A stretch of DNA of 53,414 nucleotides from Candidatus Gastranaerophilales bacterium. Lineage in GTDB: Bacteria; Cyanobacteriota; Vampirovibrionia; Gastranaerophilales; Gastranaerophilaceae. The translations under genes and the position numbers were made by a program. Shown in pieces: positions 5,595 to 20,500 of the stretch; within the stretch, counting starts at the first letter, position 1; each line of letters starts with the position of its first letter. The notes under the pieces are model-generated. The model saw only the letters and a list, made by a program, of their open reading frames with translations, did no database searches and had not been told where the DNA came from. The DNA lies in NCBI GenBank assembly GCA_024695865.1, contig JAILHI010000030.1, positions 1 through 53,414 of the forward strand. The letters run 5' to 3'.

Positions 5595-8500
5595 ATGAAT
5601 TTAAAGAAGTTTGCAGGTTATTTGTTGGCAGTTTTAACGTTATGCTCTCCGTCAACAACGGTAGCAGAAGCGACAGATGTTGAGGTGATACTTAACGATG
5701 ATAATCTTAGTTACCCTGCCGAAACGTTTACGGGCAGTGGTAATTCAATCCATTCAAATGGTGATCATCAATATACATTGGGCGGCGGTGATTTAACTCT
5801 CGATGACGGCAGTACGATGACTATTTATGACGTCAACGTTACCAACAATATCATTTCGGGTACCGCCAATTTATTGCTTGGTACGGGTGCCGTCAACGGA
5901 ACGACTTTAGGTTCTATCACCGGTACTGCAACGATTACGCTTCAGGGTGCAAAAAATATCACCTTTACTCAGGCTGTTGCCGCAAAAGCCCTGACAATGT
6001 CAAATACTGCTACTGTTGCTTTGCAAAATAATTTGACTCTTACAGGCGGTGCATATTCCCAAAGCAGCGGCACGGTCGATTTATCAGCCGGCAAAACAAT
6101 TTCTGCAAATTCAATCAACACAACAGGCGGTACTGTTAATTTAGGTAACGGCGCTACACTCACTACGACAGGAACGGGCAATATAGCAATCGCAAATACA
6201 ACTGTTACAAATGGTGGAAATACTTCAATCACGGCAGGCGGTGCTTACAGCCAGACGGGTAATTCTTCCAATGTTTCCGTTGCTAATTTATCCGCAGGCG
6301 GTAATGTTACTTTATCGGGCGGTCAAACAACGGTCGCAAATGATATTACGGGTGGTGTCGTCAACATAACAAATACAACTTCCGCATCAAATATCGGCAC
6401 AACTTCCAAAAAAGTTACTTCCTATACACAGGGAACAGGTGCTGATGTTACACTTTCGGGTGATATCAACAGCACAGGTGCAGTTCAGATTAACGGCGGT
6501 GATTTAACCGCAGCCAATATTAAAACAGGCGGCGCATATTCTCAAGCCGCAACTACAACAGTTAACGCAAACAGTATTGCTGCCGAAGGCAATGTTACTC
6601 TGACAGGCGGTCAGACAACGGTTACAAATGATATTACGGGTGCTGTCGTCAACATAACAAATACAACTTCCGCAGTAAATATCGGTACAACTTCCAAAAA
6701 AGTTACATCTTATACTCAAGACACAGGCTCAAACGTAACTTTATCGGGTGAAATTAACAGCACGGGCGATGTTCAAATTAAGGCTGGTTCTCTTGGGGCT
6801 GCAGGTATAAAATCGGCAAACGGTGCTTACACTCAAAACACCACGACAACGGTCGATATATCAGGCGGTAATCTTGAAACCAAAAACGGTATTACCGTTT
6901 CAAACGGTTCTCTTAAAGCTCATAACCTTACTGCAACGGCGGGCGGATATTCCCAGACAACAGGCGGAAAAGTTACTGCAACAGGTGATTTGGACGTTAC
7001 GGGAAATGTTACTTTGGCAGGCGGTGAAACGGCTGTTACGGGTAACATTAAGGGCGGCGTTATTACGATTACCAATAAAACTTCAGCCGATAATATAGGT
7101 CTTTCGGGTTCGGCAGTTACATCTTACACTCAAAATACAGGCGCCGATGTTACTTTGACGGGTGACATAAACAGTGCGGGAGATATTAAACTTACAAAAG
7201 GTAAATTCTCGGGTAAAAATTTAAAATCCACCGCAGGTAAATATACTCAGGAAACAACGGAAGCCGTTACTTTGACGGGCGGAAGCATAGACGCTTATGA
7301 TGATGTAACAATTTCGGCAGGCGACCTCAGCGCAGTTAACATTACTTCTGCCAACGGAAAATATGAACAGACTACGGGCGGTACGGTTTCTTTAACGGGT
7401 GATTTGACAACCAAAGGAAATATAACCCTTACATCAGGTACGACGTCTGTTCGTGATATATTGTCAACTAACAGTGGCGCTCTTTCTGTTTCAAATGGTT
7501 TAACAGCGAGAAACATAGGTACTTCGGGTTCTAAAATCGCTTCTTATACCCAAAATGCAGGGGCTGTTGCTTCCTTTACGGGTGCAATGTATTCAGCAGG
7601 TGATGTTACAATCAATGCGGGTACTTTAACCGCAGGTGACATCAATGCGGGCGGAATTTATTCTCAGGTAGCAGGTACTTCGGTTACCGTAGCACCGAAT
7701 AAAAGTATTTCTGCCGCATCGGTTAATACTACGGGCGGTACGTTAAATTTAGGCAACGGTTCTTCTCTTAATTCCTCAACGGGTGCTATATCCTTTAAAG
7801 ATACCACGGTAAAAGACGATTCAAATAATGCTTCCGTATCAGCGGCAAACGGTTATACTCAGTCGGGTTCTTCCGATATTAAAGTAAAAAATTTATCGAC
7901 TACGGCAGGTGATGTCGTTTTGAGCGGCGGTACACTTCAGGCAGGAACAGTAACCTCGGCAGGCAAATTTACCCAAACTACGAACAATACGGTTACGGTG
8001 TCGGGTGATTTAAACGCAGGTGACAAGGTTTCTTTATCTGCAGGTCAAACGCAGGTTACGGGTGATATCAAAACAAGCGGTGCGGTTGAAATAGCAAATA
8101 CGGCCAGTGCCAAAAATATCGGTGCCGCAGGTTCAAAGGTTGCTTCCTATACTCAAAATACGGGCGCAGGTGTTAACCTGACGGGTGATATTTACAGCGG
8201 CGGCACGGTTGCAGTAAATGCGGGTACTTTATCCGCTAAAAATATAAATGCCGACGGTGCTTATACTCAGGCAGGCGGTACGGTTAATATTGATGCAAAT
8301 AAAGGTATTTCGGCTGCCTCTGTTACAACGATGGGCGGTACAATAAATTTAGGAAATACCTCCTTCATTAATTCCACAACAGGAGCAATTTCCCTCAAGG
8401 ATACCACGGTAACAGATGCTTCAAACAGTAGTTCTATCAATGCTGCTAACGGATATTCACAATCGGGTTCTTCCGATATCAAAATCAAAACATTATCTAC

Positions 8501-11500
8501 AACGGCAGGTGATGTTGCAATCAGCGGCGGTACTTTACAGGCGGGTTCGGTAACTTCGGCAGGCAAATATACACAGACAACAAACAATACCATAGCAATT
8601 ACGGGCGATTTAACCGCAGGTGACAAGATAACGTTGACATCAGGTAAAACACAAGTTACAGGTGATATCAAAACAAGCGGTGCCGTTGAAATTTCAAACG
8701 AAACAAATGCAAGACATATCGGTCTTCCTGCTTCTAAAATAACTACTTACACTCAAAATACGGGTGCAAATGTTAATTTATCGGGTGATATAAATACATC
8801 CGGAAATGTTGCAATTAACGGCGGAATGTTATCTGCAAACAATGTTTCATCGGGCGGGGTATATTCTCAGGCAGCCGATTCAACCGTCGGAATTAATGCA
8901 AATAAAACTTTGTCGGCGGCTTCCGTCAATACGACAGGCGGTACGATTAACCTCGGAAACGGTTCGTCTTTCAAATCAACGACGGGCGATATGGTTCTTT
9001 CAGGTATGACCATTAACGGTGGTAATGCAAGTATAACTTCCGCAGGTGCCTATACACAATCAGGCACCGGAACAATTAATATTGGTTCTTTATCGACAAC
9101 CTCCACTTCAACGGGTGATGTTGCCATCAATGGCGGTACTCTTAACGTCGGAACTCTGACTTCCAAAAAAGACTTAACGGTTTCGGGTTCAAGCACTTCT
9201 CTTGTAACATCAGGTAAAACAACTGTTACGGGTACTTTATCTCAGTCTGGCGGTACAATTACTTCTGCGGCTTCGGATATTGATGCAGGCACGATTTCTC
9301 TTACGGGAGGCAGTCTTAATATCGGTTCCGAAAATGAAGGGGCAAAATTACGTTCTACTTCGGGTGATATAACCATAGGCAATGTTTCAATAAATGCTGA
9401 TGTCGGAAACAAAGGTACGATTGAATCTGCAAACGGCTATGTACAAAATAATTCGGGCGCAAAGGTCAAGATTAAAAAATTGCTTGCCAAAACGGCATCA
9501 ATTACGGGCGGTACTCTTAACGCCAATAATATCGGTGAAAGTACCGAAGCCTTAACATCTTATGAACAGACTTCGGGCGCAAAAGTTACAACAACGGATT
9601 TATATGCAAATACCGTCAACATTGATGGTGCGGCAACGTCCTTATCTGCAACCAACGTATCTTCTACAACAGGTACTACAATAAAAGCGGGAACAGTTAA
9701 TATCGGCTCGGATCTTTCTACGGGAACTTTGAGTGTTCAGGGAGGTTCTCTCGATGCAGGTAATGTTACCGCAACAGGCAACGTGTCGTTGACAGGCGGT
9801 GTAACAAGCGTTACGCATGATTTGCTCTCATCGGGTACTGTTGGTATTACAAATGCCGTTTTGAATGCGGCTAATATCGGAAGTAATTCAAAAAGAATAG
9901 CCTCTTATTCTCAGGGTACGGGTGCAAGCGTAACCTTAACCGGAAGTTTATATAGCACAGGTGATGTTGCGGTTAATTCGGGTTCCTTATCTTTGGGTGA
10001 TATCAACTCATCTAACGGTGTTTATTCACAAGGTGCAGGTTCTCTCGTAACTATTGCGGACGGTAAAAAGATTACTGCACAGTCAGTTAATACGACAGGC
10101 GGTCAGTTGAATTTGGGAACGGATTCATTACTTACTTCCTCGGTTGGTGCAATATCTCTCGCAGATACAATCGTTAACGGAAGTGCGGGTACAATTGTTG
10201 CAAACGGCGCATATAGCCAATCGGGAGCATCTTCTGTTGAAGTTTCATCATTAAAAACAAATTCAACAACTACGGGTGATATCACAATCAACGGCGGCTC
10301 GCTGAATGTCGGCAAACTGACTTCTGCGAAAGATTTAACTGTATCTGGCGGTACAGTTACTACATCTGATGTTACAAATGTCACGGGTACGTTATCACAG
10401 ACAGGCGGTACAATTAATTCTGCATCTTCAAATATTAATGCGGGTACCGTTAATTTGTCAGGCGGTGACTTAAATATCGGTTCCGTAAACACAGGTGCAA
10501 CAATCAAATCAACAGGAAACTTTACGGTCAGCGGTACGGCTACAATTAACAAGGGCGGCTCCAAATCAGGTGTAATCGATGCCGCTGCATATACTCAAAC
10601 CGGTGCTGATAATAAAGTTTATCTGAATAAATTACTTGCTTCATCAGGTGCAAATATTTCAAACGGTACTTTATCCGTTAATTATCTGGGTGATTCGGCA
10701 AATAAAGCCCAATCCTATACCCAGACGGGCGGTGATGTTACAATCGGTAATTTATATACTATAAATGATGTTCTTTTGTCGGGCGGTAAATTAACGTTAG
10801 ACACTTATGTTGATGTCGGAGGTGATTTCACCGTTTCGGGTGCGGGAACTCAATTTGTAAACAATATCACAAATCCTGACAACTTTAAGGTTGCAGGTAC
10901 GTTCAATCAGGGAGAAGGAACGGTTGTAATCATCGGCAACGGCAAGACTATGACGGTCGGAAGTTACGATGTCGGAACAAATGCGGCTCTTTATCTGATG
11001 CAGAATGCTTCGATTAACACAACAAAGAAATTCTCTGTTACGGGCGGTACGGTTTCCGATGAATACGGTGAAGGCAACGGAACAGGTCTTGTTTCAGCAG
11101 GTGAACAGTACTTACAAACGGCAGGTACCGTAACCGTAAACAAAATTACGGCAAATACAAATAACGGTCAGGTTAATCTGCAGGGCGGCACCCTTACAGC
11201 AAATTCGGTCGGTGCAAGCGATGCCAAAGTCTATAAGTTCTCTCAAACAGGCGGTACTTCAACAATTACCGATGTTTATGCTGCAAATACCGATATTAAG
11301 AATATGGCAACTAAAGTTAGCGGTATTACAAACATAACAACAGATAATTATACTCAGCAAGACGTTGAAGTTGAATTAAATAACCTTACGGCAGGAAATG
11401 TTTCTCTTTCAAAGACGACGAGAGACACTATATTAACCGTCAACAAAACCATGTCAACAACGGGAACAATGACGATTGATAATTCAACCCTCAATATTGT

Positions 11501-14500
11501 TGAAAAGTTACTCGGTGCAAACAGCAGAATGAATGTTCAAAACGGAGGTACCTTATCTCTGACCAACAATGCTGCCGTAAATCTTAATGAATTATACGTT
11601 ACGAACAGTACTATTAATCTTGGTTCTAATGCTGCCGTGACGGGTAATGATTTGGTCTTTACCGATGCGGAAATCAAAATGGGTGATAAGGCAAAATTGT
11701 CAGGCGGAATAAACCTTTGGAACACTACTTCTATCAACCAGACTTCCCAAAATAAATACGGTATAATTGAATCAACAGGTTATTACAATCAGGCAACAAG
11801 CGGTAAAGTATATCTTGACCAGATTTTTGCAACAGGTGTAACTGTTGATAACAGTGAATTGCACGTCAACGATATAGGTACAACGGCAAGTAAAATTAAT
11901 TCTTATAACCAGAAAAACGGTGCTAACGTTGATGCAGATAAGATTTTTGCAACGGGTAACGTTACTGTTACGGGTGGAAACTTAACGGTTAATGCTATCG
12001 GTTCTTCAGGTCATAAAGTCGATTCTTACGACCAAAAAGATGATGTTGTTCAGGTCAATATCGGTTCAGGCGGAATTTATGCAACTCACGGCGTTCAGGT
12101 TAATGCCGGAAAATTGGTTGCAAACGGTGATATTAACAGTGAAACTTACGTTCAGTCAGCAGAGGCTGATGTAGATTTGAAGGCGGGCAAGAAGATTAAT
12201 GCAAAATCAATTGCCATTGAAGATTCTTCAAAATTATCACTCGGAGATAATTCACAAATTGTTTCTACCGAAAAGGTTGATGTTACAGGTTCTGCAAAAA
12301 TTACCGATGCAAACAATTCAGCGACGATTGATATCACAGGTAATTATACTCAAAACGGACTTAACACGGACGTTGCAGTAAAAGATTTGAAGGCAACTGG
12401 TAATGTCAATGTTCAAAGCGGTAAATTGACTGTAAGCAATATCGGTTTGGCTACCGCAAAAGTACAAAATTATTTGCAGGGTACAGTTTCGGCTTCCCCT
12501 GTTGTTCAGGCTGATTACATTTATCTGTCAAAAAGTGCAACGGTTGACAACGGTTCTTTAACAGTTAACAAACTTTTACAGGCTGACGATACCGTCAATA
12601 TTTTCGGCGGTTCAATTGACGTCAAGGAAAAGTTGACAGCAAATAATGTTTATCAGGAAGCAGGTACTTTAACTCTTAGCGATGATGCTTCGGTAACGGC
12701 TTCAAACTATATGACCTTTACAAAAACAGGAAAGGTCGTTTTGGGCAATAATTCAGAATTGGTTGTTGATGGCGGTACGGGTTCAATAACCGTTAACAAC
12801 GGCGGTTCGATTAACAAAGCGTCGGCGGCTAAAACAGGTACAATTCAGGCTTCTGCCGTATATACACAGGCGGATAATACAACTTCCGTTTATACAAACA
12901 AAATTTTGGCACCAACGGTCAATGTTTATGGCGGTTCACTGAATGCTAATTCTATCGGTTCATCTGATAACTATGCTACTGCTTATAATCAGTCTATAAC
13001 CGATACAGGTGTTACAGATGTAAATGTTGAAAATATTTATGCACTTACATCTACAATTACAGGCGGAAACTTTACTTTGGGTCAAAATTCGCCATCCTCT
13101 GTCTTCTCATCAACACATTATTTATTAAACGGAGGAACGATAAATCTTTACAATACAACGTTTAAGGCTCCTTCTTCTGCTGATGAAACTACTACAAAAG
13201 TCGATATTAACGGTGCTGTCTTAAATGTTTACGGTGATAATACAATCGGTTTGTATGATACCTCCAAAAATATTTATTCTGCAACAATCGGTACGGGAAA
13301 AGATACCGAAATCAACATCGGTAACGGAGATGCTTCGACGGATGTCTTAAATCTCGATGCAGGTGCAGGTAACTTCATTATCGGTCAATATGCAAAAACA
13401 ACGGTTGATACAGACGGTATTTTGAATTTGACATCAGCAAAAGGTAATATTACTTTTGAAGATAATTCAACAATTACAAACAGAGGTCAAATTAATATTT
13501 ATGGCGGTTTTGACGATAAAAAAGTCGAACTTGCAAATATTAATACAGATATTTCTTCTCAAGGTGCAATATCCAATTTTGGTGGCAATGCAGTTGTTAA
13601 GAAAAATATTTATACTCAAACCTACGAACAGACAGCAGGTTCAACAACAGTTGCGTCTAACGCTCAATTGACATCATCAAGTACAGGCGACGGTGTTACA
13701 ATCAGCGGCGGTTCGTTGGTATTAAACGGCGCAGGTGCGAAAGTTTCCGTAGAAAACGGTACGTTTAAAACCCAGAATGAAGGAACATCAATTAATATTA
13801 CAAACGGCGGAACAGAGACGGCAATTACTGCAAAAACAATTTCTATTGACAAAACAGGAATTACTGCCGACAAAGGTTCTGATTTTGTTCTGTCAACAGG
13901 CGGCGTAGAGGGCGGTTCAATAGCCGTTTCTAACAGTACAATTGATGCAAAAGAAGGCTCTGCAATTACTATTGAAACCGAAAATGCAACCGCAACAATT
14001 TCAAATTCAACCCTGACATCAGACGGTGATAAATCCAATTTGGCTATTCAGGGCGGTACAACGATTACAAATACTCAGCTTGAAACCAAAAATAACGGCG
14101 GAATCAGTCTTGATACTACAAACGGTAATATTACTCTGAATGCAGATACTGCGATAAAAAATGCCGGACAAATTATTATTACCGGTGATTCAAATATTGC
14201 AACTATCAATTCGGTAATTAACTCAGACGGAAGCAAGGTCGGTTTAATAGAAAAAACAGAAGGTAACAAGTTAATCTTCGGTACGACAGTAAATGCAGGA
14301 GCTATTAATCTGACCGCAGGTACGACGGAAGCAAACGGTAATATTAACCTGAGCGGCAATTTTGTTGTTGAAGGTAATACCCAAGATGAAAAAATGGCTA
14401 CTTTTGAATTGACGTCAGGCAATACTTTACAGTCAGATGAATCGGTTATTTTAGGCTCACTGACAAATTATGCTTATACCGATGTAATTCTTGATAACGG

Positions 14501-17500
14501 TTCAAAAATTATTGCGAAAAACGTATCCGTTAACTCAGGTTTGGATATGACAAAGGCAACAATTCAGGCAAATGAAAATGTTACAATCGGTCAAAAGGCT
14601 GACATAACGGTTAAACACTATGCCGGTGACGGTGACAATGTAACCAAGAGTACAATTCAGGGTACAAATATTTATCTGTCGGGCGGTGCAAATATTACCG
14701 TTAAAGAAAAAGCAAGATTAGAATATATAGGTAATATTATATCTGATGATACTCACTACACTATTGAAAAAGGTGCAACGTGGGATATAAATTCAGGAAC
14801 CTATACAAATTCATATTATGAAGAATTACCCGGCGGCGGTATGCTTACAAACGCAGGTGATGTTTTCTTATCGAACAATGTTAACTTCCAGAACAGTAAA
14901 GCAAAATATAATGGCGGTGCAGTTTACAATACGGGTAATTTAAGGGCAAAATATAACGCAGAAGTAGGCTTATGGGCTGATAATACATCGTTTGTCGGTA
15001 ATAAAGCAGGATATTCTGATACGGGTATCGGAGATGCGGCAAACGGCGGTGCTTTGTATAACGGTATTGCAGGTGATGAAACAAACGGAGCCGTATTGCT
15101 CGGTGATACAACAACCTTTGCAGGCAACGTTGCATCGGGATCAGGCGGCGGCTTGTATAATGTAAGCGGTGACGGTACAAATGCAAATGCGGTAAAAATC
15201 GGAAAGAATTCTGTTTTTGACCAAAACGTTTCTAAATCAAACGGCGGTGCCATTTTTGCAGGCGGAACGGGAACCGTTGAAGTCGGAGAATCGACAACAT
15301 TCTCACGCAACCTTGCAGGTTTTGCTAATCCGTCAGAATTTTCAAATGCAACCTTTGCACAGCCGAGTTATCTGGCTGCACTTTCAGACGGTGGTGCAAT
15401 TGCTGTTGAAAGCAATGCGAAAATTTTCCTGGGACACAGAGCAAGTTTTACATCAAATGCTTCTTCCAAAAACGGCGGTGCAATTGCCAACGCAGGAACG
15501 ATTTATTTCAACAGATATACGGATAACGACGGTAATATAAAGTATAATTCATCAACAGAAGATAAAGCATATTTTGCAGGAAATGGTATATACAGTAGTT
15601 CCGGTAATATTGTAAGAACTGCAAAGGGCGGCGCTATCTATAATACGGGTAATTTCGTTACTGTCAAAGAAGATGGTTCCGAATACAACGGTTTATATAA
15701 AATATACTTCGGCGGAGATGATAAAAACAAAGACGGCAACACGGCAGTAAAGGGCGGCGCTATCTACAACAAACTTGCCGATGATGCAACTTTGGCAATT
15801 ACAAAATCAACCTTCAAAAATAACTATGCCGAAGAAGAAAACGGCGGCGACGGCGGTGCTATTTACAACGAATCAGGTATCGTACAAATCCAGCAGGATA
15901 CTCAATTCTTGCTTAACACGGCAAATCAGGACGGTGGTGCTATCTATAACGCAGGTACGTTAGTTATGGATGAAGGTACCGCAATAGGTGATTATGAAAA
16001 CGGCAACATTGCTAAACGAGGCGGCGGTGTTTACAATACTTCTACTTTAACAATTAATGCAACCAAAGACAATAAAGTACAATTCATTGCTAACGCTGCA
16101 CGTCAGGCAGGCGGTGCTCTTTATAATGACAGTCCCAATGTTTCTAATCTGCAGTATGTTGATTTTATTTCAAACAATGCAGGTGATGACAAATCGTTAT
16201 TGGAAGGAAAAGGCGGTGCTATTTATAACGCACAGGGTACAATCAATATTTCCAATTCGAATATCAGAGATAACTTTGTTTCCTATAACGAATCGCAGGG
16301 CGGCGGTATTTATAACGCAAACGGTGCAACGATTAATTTAGGTGAAAAATCGGTTGTCTTTAATAACGATGCAAACGGTACGGACATAAATAAGAAAATT
16401 TATGCAAAAGGCGGCGGTATCTATAACGCAGGAACTTTAAACGTAACCGATGCGGGTGTTGCAATTCAAAAGAATAAAACAGACGGTTTTGGCGGCGGTA
16501 TTTATAACAGCGGTACGGTAAACTTAGCAAACGGAGCTGTTATCGGAGGAACAAAAGACGAATATAACCAAGAAGGCAATGCTACGGCAGGCAACATAGC
16601 TTTAAGAGGCGGCGGTATTTATAATGACAACGGAACGCTGACATTCGGTGATTCAACTTATTTTATTGGTAATGAATCTAACTTGTCAGGTGGTGGTTTA
16701 CATTACAAAGGAGCTGATCTTGCAACAGACGGTACGGTCTTCTATCAGAACAAAGCAATAGGTCTTGATGAAGAAAAAGGTTACGGCGGCGGTTTGTACA
16801 ATGATGCGGCTTCTACGGGTGTTGTTACGGTTAAAAATTCAACATTTATCGGAAACGGTGCTGATGTCGGTGCTGCAATATATAATGCGGGACAGATGTA
16901 CATTGATAAAGAAGACAATGATTCTACGATGAGTTTTAGCGGCGGTACAAACTATTTCAAAGGCAACGTTGTCGGCAGTGCAATTGGTAACGAAGGAACT
17001 TTGGAATTAGCGCCCACCTTTGAATTTGGTCATAAACCCAATTCTATTACACCAAACGCAGGTGCAATAGCAAACATCGGAGCAGGTGTTGTTAACGCAC
17101 ATGCAACAAATGATGATGAAACCAAAATGCTTTATCCGAGTTTGTATATTCACAACGTTGGAAATGTTGAAGGTAACGGTTACGGTGTAGTTAACGGTGC
17201 GGCTTTGTATTTGGGTTATAAAAACGACGGCGAGACGGCAAATGACGGAACTGCTACAATTAATACAACTGATTTTGTTAATGATGTTGAAACTCTTTAT
17301 GAAGATACAATTTCATCTGCTTATTTCGAAGAAAATACAGGTGTTAAAGGCGGCGCTATATACAAAGATACCAAGACAGATTTAGTTATTCAGCAGCCGA
17401 ATAAATACTTTGTAAATAACGGTGTACAAACAAAGGCAATGTTTGACAGCAACATTGCCGCAACTACCGAAAAAGATGCGCAAAACAACAACCTTGCGGC

Positions 17501-20500
17501 AGGCGGTGCTATCTATAATGCAGGCAAAGATGCAGATAATCTCAGTCGAATTTTGATTAAAGACTCTGCTGATTTCTGGAAAAACGGCACTACAGGAAAA
17601 GGCGGTGCTATCTATAACGGTGCAAACGGTTTAGTAGAATTTGCAGGAGGATATCATTTCGGAAAAGATACTTCAGGTTATTCAAACACTGCTGAAGAAG
17701 GCGGTGGTGCAATTGCCAATGAAGGTTATCTCAATTTCCGTATAGACCCTGCTACAAACAGAAGTGTTTATTTTACATATCAGGGCGGTGATTCTAATGT
17801 TAAACGTGTAAATGATACTAATAAGTATTACAGCGATAAGGGTGGTGCTTTATACATTTCAGGAAAAGGTACGGTTGCTACGTTTGAAGGAAATACAGGT
17901 CATACAGGTTTATTAAACGCAGTCTTTACTCATAACGAAGCTAAAAACGGCGGTGCTTTATACGTTGACAGACAATCAGAATACGTTTTGACAGTTACGA
18001 ATACAAGTTTTTCTGGTAACAGAGGTTATCTGAATGGCGGTGCTATTTATAATGACGGCGAAATTCATTTGAATGTCAGTGAATTTGACGATAATGTCTT
18101 TACAGGTAACCAGGCAGGAAATGAATTTTCATCACTTGATAATAACGGTAAGGGCGGTGCTATTTATAACTCAAATGTCATGAAGATTAAACGTGACAAT
18201 GACCCGGATGATTCAAAGAACAAAATCTTCGTTTCAAACAGAGCAATAGGCCCGAACGGTTCAGGCGGTGCTATTTATAACACAAGTGAAATGGAAATAG
18301 ACGGTGATATTGCGTTTGTCAATAACGAAGCTACTGCTCAGGGTGGTGCAATAACGAACGCAGGAAGTTTAACCTTACATTTGTCGAGAATAGTTAATTA
18401 TCTTACAGGCCCTAAAGAAGAATCTGCAGATATTATCTTCTCTCAAAACACTGCACAAACAGGTTCTGCAATTTATATGGCAGGCGGAGATTTGACTATT
18501 GACAGAGGAGGTATGATCGGAACAAATAGCGGTGGTACTCTTACTTTTGCTGATGCAGATCCCGAAGAGGGAACAATTGCACAAACAATTGCAGGTCAAG
18601 GTAAAATTATCATCAAAGGTGGTCACGTTAACTTCTTCTCTGATGCAAGCGGTTTCAAAGGTGCTTACCAACAGAGAGACGGTATCGTAACGGTTAAGAA
18701 TAAATTCTTAAATATTGAAGACAGCAGTTTAAGAGCGGTAACGGGCGGTACGATAATTTTGGATCAGGGTGCTCAGTTATCCTCCGATCAGTTGTTGGTA
18801 TCTAATATTGAGGAAGAATCAAACAACTCTGCTAAAATTATATTTAACGCAAACGATAAAGCCAAATTAACCGACTTAACGGCGTTATATGATAATTCAA
18901 CAACCTTCAATACCTTCACATACACAAATACCGATGATATGACAGAACATAAGATTGCTTTAAGAGCAGCCGATGTTGAAATCAATGATACTGCTCTTAT
19001 TGACAAGAACGCTACAATCGGTAATGCTAAGAACAAATACATGGTCAGAAACCTTACATTAAGTAACGGTGCAAAACTTGATGCGGGTATAACGGTTTAC
19101 GGCGGTGAAACTATTGCGGATGTCGGTGCTTCACTCATAATGAACGAAGGTGCTGAATCTACCGAAAATGCAAGTGTTACTTTAAAAGGTTTTAAATCAG
19201 ATTTTATTATAGACAATGATAATACGGATCTTACACTTTCTGATATTAAAAATGACGGATCAGGTTATGGTAATAACTTCAGGAAAACAGGTGATGGCGA
19301 TGTTACAATCGTAGGTGATGCTTCTGGCTTTAGCGGAGATTACAATCAGGACGGTGGTCTTGTTGAATTTACAAACGGTTCGAAATTCTTTAGCAAATAT
19401 GCCACAACACAGGTTCAAAGCGGTGAATTGAGAATTGCAAAAGACGTTGAATTTGAACCCGGTTCCGTAATTAACTTTACGGGTGCTGACGGTACCTTCT
19501 CAACCGAAAAAACAAGTAATGTAGATTTGACGGGTGCAACGGCAGTTATCCAGTTACCCGACGATGATGTTACGGTTAATATGGCTAAAGGAACTTCGTT
19601 AGACGTTTCGGGTAATTCAACGGTTACTGCAACAATGGACGAAGTGATTATCGGTAATGCTAACCAGAAGGTAAATTCACTTACTCTCGGTGATTCGGAA
19701 GTAACTGTTAATCCGACAACAAAATTCATTTTACAAAATGATGAAGGAACCCCAGGTAAAGGCGGTGTGTTAGGCTTCGGCGATAATGTCACCTTCAAAG
19801 ATACGGACGGAAATATTGTTGTTCCGACGGTACAGTTGAAAGACAATACTCAATTGAAGTTAACCAACAAGAATGATTCCGAATTTGGTGCAACAATACA
19901 GAACGTTGACAATGCTGGTACACCTGTTACAACATGGGCTGAAACAAACGGTGATATCGTAAAGGAAAATCCCGGCAAAGTTACTTTGAGCGGTGATATT
20001 TCTGATTTCCACGGTACCTTGGTTGTTAAAAACGGTGAAATTGCGACCAAAGATTCTAAATTTGCAAACGACATAAAATACGATTTGTCACAATTAGAAC
20101 CAAACGCAAAAGCAACTGTTTCAAATGTATCACAAAACGATGATATGGTTTTACTCGGCGGTATCAAACCGGAAGATGCTTCTTCTCCTGTTGAAGTAAA
20201 TGTATATAATACACGAGGCAGTATTAGCGTAAGAAATTCTGCTGATACAGCAGACGGAGATGTTGTTCTTCCTGTTGCATCAAAAGGTGTTATAACGACG
20301 GCAGGAAACTTTACGGCAAATAATGTTGACGTCCTTGCTGCATCAGAATTCTCGCTTGCGGCACAAGGAAATGCGGTTGTTCCGGGAACGATTAATGTAA
20401 AAAATGTCAATGTTGATACTTCTAAATTGACAATGACTGCAAAATCCGATATAAATGCGGCAAATATTAATGTTGATAAAACATCTACGGCAAGCGTAAC

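Noticed and set aside
19850-20410. Long minus-strand open frames inside the adhesin genes (also 26121-26846, 10103-10564, 8267-8671)
   Set aside because: They are low-complexity antisense shadows of Thr/Gly/Asn-rich coding sequence, rich in Val/Pro/Ser, and start without ribosome sites.
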